Shown here one piece after another: positions 7,825-14,803 of a stretch of 64,000 nucleotides of DNA. A program made the position numbers and the translations under genes. The notes below the pieces were generated by a model that saw only the letters and a list, made by a program, of their open reading frames with translations, was not told where the DNA came from and made no database searches. The DNA comes from Stenotrophomonas maltophilia D457. GTDB taxonomy: Bacteria; Pseudomonadota; Gammaproteobacteria; Xanthomonadales; Xanthomonadaceae. The stretch spans positions 1,769,001 through 1,833,000 of the forward strand of contig NC_017671.1 in NCBI RefSeq assembly GCF_000284595.1, read 5' to 3'. Position 1 is the stretch's first letter. Each line of letters opens with the position of its first letter.

Positions 7825-8312
7825 TCCGCGCTCTGGTCGTCGCCATCCTCCTGCTGCTGGGTGTCATTGTCTGGCAGCGTGGCTCGGTGTCCATCGCTCA
7901 CCGTACGGCCGACAAGGCCGTGGCGAGCCGTGACGCCATGGAGGGTGAGCGCGATGCTGCCCGTGCTGAGGCCGATGCCGCCAACGAAACCCTGAAGGTA
8001 GAGCGCGGCAGCGCCGCCGCCGCGAACAACCTGGCGTCCAAGTACGAAAAGGAAAAGAACGATGCACAGAAGGCATCTGATCGCCTCATCGCTGATCTTC
8101 GTGCTGGCAACCAGCGCCTGCACCAGCGTTGGCAAGCGTCCGTCGCCACCGCAGAGCTGTCCGCGGCCGCCGCTGCCGGCGGCCAGCCTGATGGTCGAGC
8201 CGACGACCGAATTGAAAGTGCGGGCCGAGCTATTGGCGCCGCCGCCCAGTGCGACGCCCAGGTGAGAGCGCTACAGGCTTACGCGATGCTGTGTTCGGGA
8301 GGTGCGCGGTGA
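7821..8312 (+). CDS. Rz-like i-spanin (inner-membrane lysis protein)
   Basis: A 163-aa protein with an N-terminal membrane anchor (residues 3-20, ALVVAILLLLGVIVW). A long Ala/Glu/Arg/Lys-rich periplasmic coiled coil follows, running to about residue 115, with two Cys near the C terminus. That is the architecture of Rz i-spanins, which join Rz1 to fuse inner and outer membranes in the last step of lysis. The supporting evidence is strong: a lipoprotein frame of Rz1 type lies entirely within it in the +1 frame. It overlaps both neighbours by 4 nt. Confidence 0.85.
   Translation: MIRALVVAILLLLGVIVWQRGSVSIAHRTADKAVASRDAMEGERDAARAEADAANETLKVERGSAAAANNLASKYEKEKNDAQKASDRLIADLRAGNQRLHQRWQASVATAELSAAAAAGGQPDGRADDRIESAGRAIGAAAQCDAQVRALQAYAMLCSGGAR
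8062..8265 (+). CDS. Rz1-like o-spanin lipoprotein nested in Rz
   Basis: This 67-aa frame lies wholly inside the Rz gene in another frame, the classical embedded Rz/Rz1 arrangement. It starts MHRRHLIASSLIFVLATSAC, a short lipoprotein signal with Cys 20 as the acylation site. The mature part begins CTS, as in lambda Rz1, and is Pro-rich (RPSPPQSCPRPPLP, then LLAPPPSATPR). The residue at -3 of the lipobox is Thr instead of the usual Leu, a mild deviation. Role: outer-membrane partner of Rz. Confidence 0.85.
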   Translation: MHRRHLIASSLIFVLATSACTSVGKRPSPPQSCPRPPLPAASLMVEPTTELKVRAELLAPPPSATPR

Positions 8313-8632
8313 GCGAGCTGGAGTTCCTGCGGGACATGGACGCGACGATCCACGCGTCGTTGGCCCTTGCCGGGATGGCCTCCACGGCCAAGGTGACGGC
8401 GGTGAAGAGCGGAACGGTCACTGAGGGCGTGAGGGTCTACATCGATCGCGATGTAGAGACCATCGGCGATCTTCGGCAGTTTGTCGCCGGCCGTGTCGAG
8501 GTGTCCTTTCTGCGTGTAGATGTCGAACCTGACCAGGGCGACCGTGTAGAGGTAGGCGGCGAGGTGTTTGTGACCTCGAAGAAGCTCAGTGACGACGGCT
8601 CGCGCAGCGTCTGGCTGGTGCGTCGTGGCTGA
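8309..8632 (+). CDS. FII-like head-tail joining protein
   Basis: Start taken at GTG 8309, which overlaps the Rz stop (GTGA); an earlier ATG at 8249 would overlap Rz more deeply. The 107-aa product ends with PDQGDRVEVGGEVFVTSKKLSDDG and then WLVRRG. This closely follows the lambda gpFII pattern (a D-x-L/V then G-E-x-F-x-V core, then DDG and a WL-x-RG end). FII forms the interface where the tail docks on the filled head. Gene order (before tail terminator and tail tube) agrees. Confidence 0.72.
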   Translation: MSELEFLRDMDATIHASLALAGMASTAKVTAVKSGTVTEGVRVYIDRDVETIGDLRQFVAGRVEVSFLRVDVEPDQGDRVEVGGEVFVTSKKLSDDGSRSVWLVRRG

Positions 8633-9107
8633 GCGAGTCGAACCCCTTTCCTGGCAGCTGGTCGAGTTCTTGCGCGGTCGAGTGCAGATGATCCGAGCCA
8701 GCGACGGATTTCTCACCGACATAGGTGCGGGGCTGATCGTTGTCGACGATGCCGAGCTGGATGAGGATCAGTCGGGGCCAGCCACGCTCATCTCGGTCCA
8801 ACAGCTGTCGCGCGTCGGCGGTGGGTCTGCCCAGGTCAACTCCGACGCCTCGGTCACGATTGAGTTTGAGGTGCCGCGAGAGAGCGGAGCGGTGAACCCT
8901 CGACTGCTCGTGCACCGCGCCAGGTACGACCTGATTCGCGTGTTGACCTTCAACAACAAGCTGCTGCCCAAGGGCATCACCACGTTTGAGTTGCTTCAAA
9001 GCCAGATGGCAACCCTGGAAGACGACGCAGGGCATTCCGCCGTCGTCGCTCAGATCACCGCGCGGGCTGGTCTGACCGAGACCTTTGAGCCCGTCCCCAA
9101 CCTGTAG
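8625..9107 (+). CDS. Tail terminator / completion protein (gpU-like)
   Basis: A GTG at 8625 gives a 160-aa protein overlapping the previous gene by 8 nt. It has the size and position of tail-terminator proteins, which cap the tail tube and attach it to the head: directly before the tail tube gene and after an FII-like protein. Sequence motifs are not distinctive (VTIEFEVPRESGAVNPRLLVHR), so the assignment relies mostly on synteny. The frame extends upstream to 8589, but that would overlap the previous gene by 44 nt. Confidence 0.58.
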   Translation: MAERVEPLSWQLVEFLRGRVQMIRASDGFLTDIGAGLIVVDDAELDEDQSGPATLISVQQLSRVGGGSAQVNSDASVTIEFEVPRESGAVNPRLLVHRARYDLIRVLTFNNKLLPKGITTFELLQSQMATLEDDAGHSAVVAQITARAGLTETFEPVPNL

Positions 9108-9120
9108 GAGCAGCACCACC

Positions 9121-9921
9121 ATGGCACAGCCCAAAGTTCGCAAGTTCGCAGGCGATCTGCGTTTCTGGGAGCACGGCGCGAACGGCGCCCGCATTCCCGT
9201 CATCCCGGAGCCGGCCGACAAGTTCGGCAACCAGCCGCTGGAACAGTCGTCGTTGACGTTCAGCTATGAAGCTGGCGACTCGGTGGAGATCAAGAGCAAG
9301 CGCCGCGACGCGCGCTATCAGCAAATCATCCACAAGGATTCCAACCCCGGCGTCACCAGCGTCTCGATCACCGCGCTGGAAGTGCCGACGGCCATCCTGG
9401 CGCGCATGCTGTACGGCACGCTGGTGGCCACTCAGGTCGCGGCCGGCACCGCGACGGACGTATCCGTGACTGTGGCTAGCGTGGACACGCCGGTGAAGCT
9501 GCCGCACAACTTCCTTCTGTCCGATACCGAGCCGACTTTCAAGAAGGGCACGGTCGACTTGGTCAAGGGCACGGATTACACCCTCGACTCCGCGCACGGC
9601 CTGCTGATTCCGAAGTCCGGCGGCCAGCTGCAGGCGGGCGATACCGTGGTGGCGAACTACAAGTACGACGCCTATCTGGAAACCGCCATCAGCGGTGGCA
9701 CCACGCCGAGCAAGTCCTTCCAGATCCTGGGCGACATGCAGGACCGCATCAGCGGTGACGAGGGCCTGCTGACCATCCCGAACGTCGACCTGACCGTAGA
9801 TGGCGACGTGGACTGGTTCAGCGATGAGCCGATCCAGGTGACGCTGACCGGCCCGGTGATCTTCCAGGCCGGCGAGGCCGATCTGTACACGTTCAAGATC
9901 GCAGCGCAGTCGGCGGGCTGA
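9121..9921 (+). CDS. Major tail tube protein
   Basis: Start at ATG 9121 behind TAGGAG at 9104-9110; an upstream in-frame start at 9085 lacks such a site. The 266-aa product begins MAQPKVRKFAGDLRFWEHG. It contains the motif FSYEAGDSVEIKSKRRDARYQ and a middle insertion rich in Thr/Val that reads like an immunoglobulin-type domain (about residues 120-185). These features and the place between terminator and tape measure fit siphovirus tail tube proteins. A perfect 10-bp hairpin follows (9945-9969), consistent with high expression. Confidence 0.8.
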   Translation: MAQPKVRKFAGDLRFWEHGANGARIPVIPEPADKFGNQPLEQSSLTFSYEAGDSVEIKSKRRDARYQQIIHKDSNPGVTSVSITALEVPTAILARMLYGTLVATQVAAGTATDVSVTVASVDTPVKLPHNFLLSDTEPTFKKGTVDLVKGTDYTLDSAHGLLIPKSGGQLQAGDTVVANYKYDAYLETAISGGTTPSKSFQILGDMQDRISGDEGLLTIPNVDLTVDGDVDWFSDEPIQVTLTGPVIFQAGEADLYTFKIAAQSAG

Positions 9922-9944
9922 ACGAGCTGTTGATTTCGGCAATG

Positions 9945-9969
9945 GGAGGGCGCCCGAACGGCGCCCTCC
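9945..9969 (+). terminator. GC hairpin after the tail tube gene
   Basis: Perfect 10-nt arms (GGAGGGCGCC and its complement) with a 5-nt loop and no T-run. It is probably a partial terminator or mRNA stabiliser that sets tail tube protein above the downstream tail genes. Confidence 0.55.
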
Positions 9970-9991
9970 AAGCATGAATCAGGAAGGTTCA

Positions 9992-10642
9992 GTGGCGTCC
10001 AATCGCAACAACAACCTGCTCAAGTACTACGTCAGCGGTCGGCGGGCAAAGGGCTTCCACGGCCTCGCCGACCTGGCTGGCGACGTGCTGAACCGGTACG
10101 ACCTCTCAGTGCGGCGCGCCTTTGTTGGGCTGCAGCGCCGGGCGGGGCCGGCCACGGCGCAGGAGGTCCGCGCCTCCTACAACATCCGGGCGTCTGCTCT
10201 GCGAGGCAAGTACCGCGTGGAGACTGGCGAGCGTGGCTACAGCGCGGGCAAGCGCGGCAAGGATGATTTCCTCTCCATCTGGGCGAGCACGCGGCAGATC
10301 TCGTTGATCGATTTCAATGGCCGCTGGACCGGCCGTAAATCCAAGGGCGCTACGGCCAGCATCGGCCTCGGCGAGTCGAAGACCTACGAGGGTGCCTTCA
10401 TCGCCACCATCCAGGGCCGCAGGGCCATACGGGTGCGCAGCTGGGATCGCGCCCAGCAGAAGCGGCACGGGCGAGGCCCGGTGCGCATCCTGCGGGGGCC
10501 CAGCCCGTTCGAAATGCTGTCCGGCGCCGATGGCAATAGCCGCGCCTTGGCAGCCCGTCGTCGCCTGATCGATCGATTCCACACCACCTATCTGACTGAG
10601 CTGCGCCGTCAGTGGCGCGTCAACGGAAGCACCAATGGCTGA
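9992..10642 (+). CDS. Minor tail protein Z-like
   Basis: Start set at GTG 9992, which has AGGAAGG just upstream; the ATG at 9974 has no ribosome site and lies beside the hairpin. The 216-aa basic protein has an N-terminal helical half (SVRRAFVGLQRRAGPATAQEV, then SYNIRASALRGKYRV). This resembles the prophage minor tail protein Z family, in which a helix-rich Arg/Ala segment is followed by beta structure. Lambda gpZ is needed for tail completion and DNA positioning. It overlaps the tape measure gene by 8 nt. It occupies the slot where tail assembly chaperones usually lie, and none of those are seen. Confidence 0.55.
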   Translation: MASNRNNNLLKYYVSGRRAKGFHGLADLAGDVLNRYDLSVRRAFVGLQRRAGPATAQEVRASYNIRASALRGKYRVETGERGYSAGKRGKDDFLSIWASTRQISLIDFNGRWTGRKSKGATASIGLGESKTYEGAFIATIQGRRAIRVRSWDRAQQKRHGRGPVRILRGPSPFEMLSGADGNSRALAARRRLIDRFHTTYLTELRRQWRVNGSTNG

Positions 10643-13600
10643 TCGGCTGGAAGAAGCAATCCGAGTTGTCATCGAGACGCAGGGCCGCGAGGGTGTGGAC
10701 GAACTGCGTGCGGCGTTCGGCGACCTTGGCGATGTGTCGGTCGAAACGGCCGGTAAGGCCTCGAAGTTGCTCGATTCCCTGACGGGGCTGAACGAAGCAG
10801 CAGCGAAGGCGGATGCCTTCGACGGCATGCTGACCGACCTCGCCGAGCTGGAGCAGCAGTTTGACGCCAACCAGAAAGCCGCGCTGGCCCTCAGTCTTGG
10901 CATCGGCGAGATGGAGAAGCCCTCGCGCGAGGTGCTGGCTGCCCAGCGCGAACTGCGGAAGGAGGGCGAGCGCCTGCAGAAGGCGCTCCATGAGCAGTGG
11001 GATGCGGTCGCCAAGGCTGATAGCGAGCTGTCCTCGCTGGGGGTCAATACCGCCAACCTGGCCGACCACCAGCAGCGTCTGCGGGTCGAGGCCACCCGTA
11101 GTGCGGCAGCACTCACTGAGCAGGCCAGGGCTGCCGCAGCCGAAGCCGAAGCCGGGCGGAGGCGTAAGCAGCAGATCGAGGAAGGCGAGGGTGCCTTCCG
11201 CAAGCAGGCCACCACCAGCAAGGCGGCGGCGAAGGCGTTGGCTGAGTACCGCGAGCGCGCCGCTGACGCCGCCGCCGGTAGCGGTGACCTTGCCTCTGCC
11301 ACCGAGAGCACTGTCAGCTGGTTGGGCAGGCTCAAGGCGGTGGCCGCTGGCGCGATCGCGTTTGTCGGACTGAACCGAGTGGTCGATGGCATCAAGGCCA
11401 TCGTGAAGGAAGGCAGCGACGCCGAGCAGGAGCTGGCGCAGCTGGAAGCAGCCTTGCACGCCACGGGGCGCACTAGTGAGTTCACCGCGCAGAGCCTGGC
11501 CGCCATGCGCCAGCAGCTGCAGAGTGGACTGTTTGACGATGGGCAGATCAGCGCCGCCCAGGTGCGCCTGCTGTCCTACACCAATATTGTGGGCGAGCAG
11601 TTCCCGGCAGCGATGCAGATCACCATCGACCAGGCCCAGCGGTTGGGCATGTCGCTGGAGCAGTCTGCCGAGGTCGTTGGCAAGGCTCTGCAGACGCCGT
11701 CGAAGGCTATGGAGAGCCTGAGCAAGCAGGGCTTCACACTAGATGACAGCCAGAAGTCGCTTATCAAGAGCCTGGAAGCCACCGGCCAGGTGGCAAAGGC
11801 GCAGGCCATCATCCTCGATCTTCTGGCCGAATCCTATGGCGGCGCGGCCGCAGCGGCGAAGGTAGGCACGATCGCTGGCCTGTGGAAGACAGCCACTGAT
11901 CGCTTCAAGGATTGGAAGCAGGAAGTCGCAGACCAGGGCGTTCTGACCTACTTCAAGGGGCAGCTGTCCGACCTCCTTGCCACGCTGGACAGATTGGCCG
12001 CCGATGGCAGCCTCTCGCGCTGGGCCAAGCAGACAGCCCAGGCCATCATTACGATGGCCGAGGCGGTGAAGGGCACTACCCAGTGGGTGGTGGAGCACGC
12101 GCGGGTGATTGGTCTCATGGCCGCCGCGTACGCCCAGTTCAAGCTGATCGGCGCGCTCTTGCAGCTGAACGCGTGGCGTGTGGCGCTTCTCGCCACGACA
12201 CGTGCTCAGTTGGCGAACAACGCCGCAGTGGCCGCAGGGAGCACGGGACTCGGCCGCTTCGGAGCACTTCTGCGCGGTCTGCCGAAGGCAGTGCCGATTG
12301 CAGTGACACTGCTAGGTCTGGAGGCTGCGATTGGTGGCCTGGACGTACTGAAGACCGTTGCGCAAGACATCTGGAAGCAGCACGACCCAGCACTAAAGAA
12401 GGCCGGCGAGGCCCAGCGTGCGTACATCAGCCAGGTGCGGGATTCGGCGCTAGAGCTTCGACGCCAGGCACTCTCATTCGTCTCCTATCGCGAGGTCGTA
12501 GTTAAGACTGCGGAGGAGGTTACCCGAATGGGTGCGGCTGAGCGCGAAGTCTACGCTGCCCGCCTGGCCGGCCTTGAGCAGTACCTGACCGCGCAGGAAG
12601 GGTTCTTGTTGATGCAGCAGAAGGCTGGCGTGGCAACCGCCGCACAGCTGCAAGAGTTGGGTCTTGTCACGCAGCAGTTGCTCAACGTATCGACTGGCTA
12701 CGCGGCGCTATCCCGTGGCGTAGGTCTGGCGGCCGATGCCATACGCAACGGCATTGGCGGGGCTGCTCAGCTGGTGGTCGACCAAATGCAAGGCATAGAC
12801 CGCAATGCACGCCTCGCAACCGAGTCGATAGGTAAGATCCTGCAGGGTCTGAACTATGCGGAAACGGGAAGCCTGGAAGCCGTAGGCACAGCTCTCGGGT
12901 TCATTGCTTCGCAGGGCGCGGCAGCCGAGCGAAACGTTCGCGACGGATTGCTAGAGTCGCTTCAGCGTCTTTCTGGCGAGGAGCTGGCGCGATTCCAGGC
13001 TGCGGCTCAAGCGGCATTTGAATCGCTTCCGCAAGGTGCTGCCAACTCGGCCGCAGTATTGGAAACCACGCTGCTGTCTGCGATGGAGAAGCTGGGGATC
13101 TCGGCATCCAGGCTGGGGGTGGCATTTACTGGTGTGGGTAGGGATGCGATCGCGGCATTCGGTGCAGTTGCTGAGAGCGCGGTGTCTACCAGCTCCCAGA
13201 TTGAAGATGCATTCAAAGCCGCCCTCGGAAAAGTTGCAACGCTGGATGAGGCGCGCACGCTCGGCGCGTTGCTTGAGGCTGCGGGCAGACAAGGCAAGAT
13301 CGGTTTCGACGCCGCAGAGCGATCCGCAGCGGCATTGAATGCGCGGCTTCGTGACATCCAGGTCTCACTGGACCCCTTGGCGGACGAGTTCGCCAGGCTT
13401 GGCATTCAGTCGCAGCAGTCGCTGAACGCGGCACGGGATTCCGCGAAGGCGGCGTTCGAAGCTATTCAGCGCGGTGCCTCCCAAGGCAAAGCAAGTATCG
13501 AGGACGTCCGAAGGGCGTTCGATGCATACGCCAACGCCGCGCGGGCTGCGGTCGCCGATAGTGACGAGTGGAAGCGAAAGCAGGTCGACTCCCAGCTAGA

Positions 13601-14384
13601 GGTGCAGGGTTCCGTTCTGCAGACCGGACAGCACATGAAGGGGTTGGGCGCCAGTGGGCAAACCGCAATGCAGCAGGTCCAGTCTGGCGCTCAGGCCGGC
13701 ACCCAAGCTATGGGGCAGCTGACGCAGAAAACCGCCGAGGCTGGTGGCGAGATGGATGGCCTTGGCAAGAGCGCCGAGCGCAGCGGCCAGCAGCTTCAGA
13801 AGGCGGGTCAGGCAGCACAGGGCATGGCATTCAGCATCGGCGAGGTGTCCGAGGCCGCACTAAGCGCCATGCGCAACCTTAGCGGGCCGAATCCACTGCA
13901 GCAGTTCGCAAATGCGCTGAACAAGGTCACAAGCCAAAGGAAGCAGCTGGCCGAATACAAGAAAGAGCTGGAGGGACTGGCTAACGCGCAGGATGAATTC
14001 TCGTCTGCCGCAGCCAGTCGATTGGAGGGGCAGTACGACTACCTTGGAAAGCAGGAAATCGCAGAGGTTGCTGCTCTCGAAGCCCAGGTGGCGCGGAAGC
14101 GCGCGGAAGAGGATCGAGCGGCTGCAGACGCGATGGCTGAGCGTCGCCGGTCGATTGAGGCGGCGGCTGAAGCCCAGGCCAAGCTCGACGCTGAGCGCAT
14201 TGGCGAGCGGGGCAAGAACGAGCAGGTCCTGGTGATTGACTGGAAGTCCCCAAGCAAAGAGGTCGTCGCCGGGGCGACCGCAGCCGAGCAGCAACAAGCC
14301 GAACGCATCGCGAACATGGTTGCGCCGCTGGTGCTTCGTAAGGTCCAGCAGAGCCGATCCGTGTCTGTGCGAGGGAGGCGCTGA
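10635..14384 (+). CDS. Tail tape measure protein
   Basis: At 1249 aa it is the longest gene of the prophage and lies between tail tube and distal tail genes, as tape measure proteins do. It is mostly Ala/Gln/Glu-rich helix. Coiled coil dominates residues 1-230, a hydrophobic patch appears near 235-250, a membrane-like stretch near 485-510 (VIGLMAAAYAQFKLIGALL) and another near 550-575. A second coiled-coil region fills residues 880-1190. It sets tail length and is ejected ahead of the DNA. At the usual 0.15 nm per residue this predicts a tail near 190 nm (inference). Confidence 0.9.
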   Translation: MADRLEEAIRVVIETQGREGVDELRAAFGDLGDVSVETAGKASKLLDSLTGLNEAAAKADAFDGMLTDLAELEQQFDANQKAALALSLGIGEMEKPSREVLAAQRELRKEGERLQKALHEQWDAVAKADSELSSLGVNTANLADHQQRLRVEATRSAAALTEQARAAAAEAEAGRRRKQQIEEGEGAFRKQATTSKAAAKALAEYRERAADAAAGSGDLASATESTVSWLGRLKAVAAGAIAFVGLNRVVDGIKAIVKEGSDAEQELAQLEAALHATGRTSEFTAQSLAAMRQQLQSGLFDDGQISAAQVRLLSYTNIVGEQFPAAMQITIDQAQRLGMSLEQSAEVVGKALQTPSKAMESLSKQGFTLDDSQKSLIKSLEATGQVAKAQAIILDLLAESYGGAAAAAKVGTIAGLWKTATDRFKDWKQEVADQGVLTYFKGQLSDLLATLDRLAADGSLSRWAKQTAQAIITMAEAVKGTTQWVVEHARVIGLMAAAYAQFKLIGALLQLNAWRVALLATTRAQLANNAAVAAGSTGLGRFGALLRGLPKAVPIAVTLLGLEAAIGGLDVLKTVAQDIWKQHDPALKKAGEAQRAYISQVRDSALELRRQALSFVSYREVVVKTAEEVTRMGAAEREVYAARLAGLEQYLTAQEGFLLMQQKAGVATAAQLQELGLVTQQLLNVSTGYAALSRGVGLAADAIRNGIGGAAQLVVDQMQGIDRNARLATESIGKILQGLNYAETGSLEAVGTALGFIASQGAAAERNVRDGLLESLQRLSGEELARFQAAAQAAFESLPQGAANSAAVLETTLLSAMEKLGISASRLGVAFTGVGRDAIAAFGAVAESAVSTSSQIEDAFKAALGKVATLDEARTLGALLEAAGRQGKIGFDAAERSAAALNARLRDIQVSLDPLADEFARLGIQSQQSLNAARDSAKAAFEAIQRGASQGKASIEDVRRAFDAYANAARAAVADSDEWKRKQVDSQLEVQGSVLQTGQHMKGLGASGQTAMQQVQSGAQAGTQAMGQLTQKTAEAGGEMDGLGKSAERSGQQLQKAGQAAQGMAFSIGEVSEAALSAMRNLSGPNPLQQFANALNKVTSQRKQLAEYKKELEGLANAQDEFSSAAASRLEGQYDYLGKQEIAEVAALEAQVARKRAEEDRAAADAMAERRRSIEAAAEAQAKLDAERIGERGKNEQVLVIDWKSPSKEVVAGATAAEQQQAERIANMVAPLVLRKVQQSRSVSVRGRR

Positions 14385-14800
14385 TGACGCGCATCATTCT
14401 GGGGGGCATCGACCTTCCTGCCGATCTCCAGTGGACCGATGAATTCACCGCCTGGCGTATCGGCCAGCAAGCGCGCACGAGCTTGACCGGTGCGTTGATC
14501 GTTCAGGAATCGGCGCGACAGGCTGGACGCCCGATCACCTTGAAGACATCCCGTGACGGGACTGCGTACGTTGGCGTGGTGGGCCTCCCGACCCTCAGAG
14601 CCCTTCAGGAAAGCGAAAGCGAAGCGCGCCTGGCGCCCATCAATCTCATCATGCCCGCGCACAACGGCGGGGACCGCCAGTTTCAGGTCCGCTGGCGCCG
14701 AACCGATGGCCCAGCGATCGAAGTTGAGCCGACTCGCTTCGCAGTACCGGCACTGGATGCCGACCTCTTCTCTATCACTCTTCGCCTTATGACGGTGTAA
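14384..14800 (+). CDS. Small distal tail protein
   Basis: This 138-aa product starts at an ATG sharing its first base with the end of the tape measure stop codon. The sequence is beta-rich (MTRIILGGIDLPADLQWTDE, ITLKTSRDGTAYVGVVGLP). Its position right after the tape measure suggests a distal tail or hub component connecting tube and tip. No named family was recognised. It is followed 4 nt later by the giant tail protein, so the two are co-transcribed. Confidence 0.55.
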   Translation: MTRIILGGIDLPADLQWTDEFTAWRIGQQARTSLTGALIVQESARQAGRPITLKTSRDGTAYVGVVGLPTLRALQESESEARLAPINLIMPAHNGGDRQFQVRWRRTDGPAIEVEPTRFAVPALDADLFSITLRLMTV

Positions 14801-14803
14801 CAC

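Noticed and set aside
10106..11506. Reverse reading frame of 466 codons
   Set aside because: Antisense to the minor tail and tape measure genes, with Ser/Ala-rich shadow composition.
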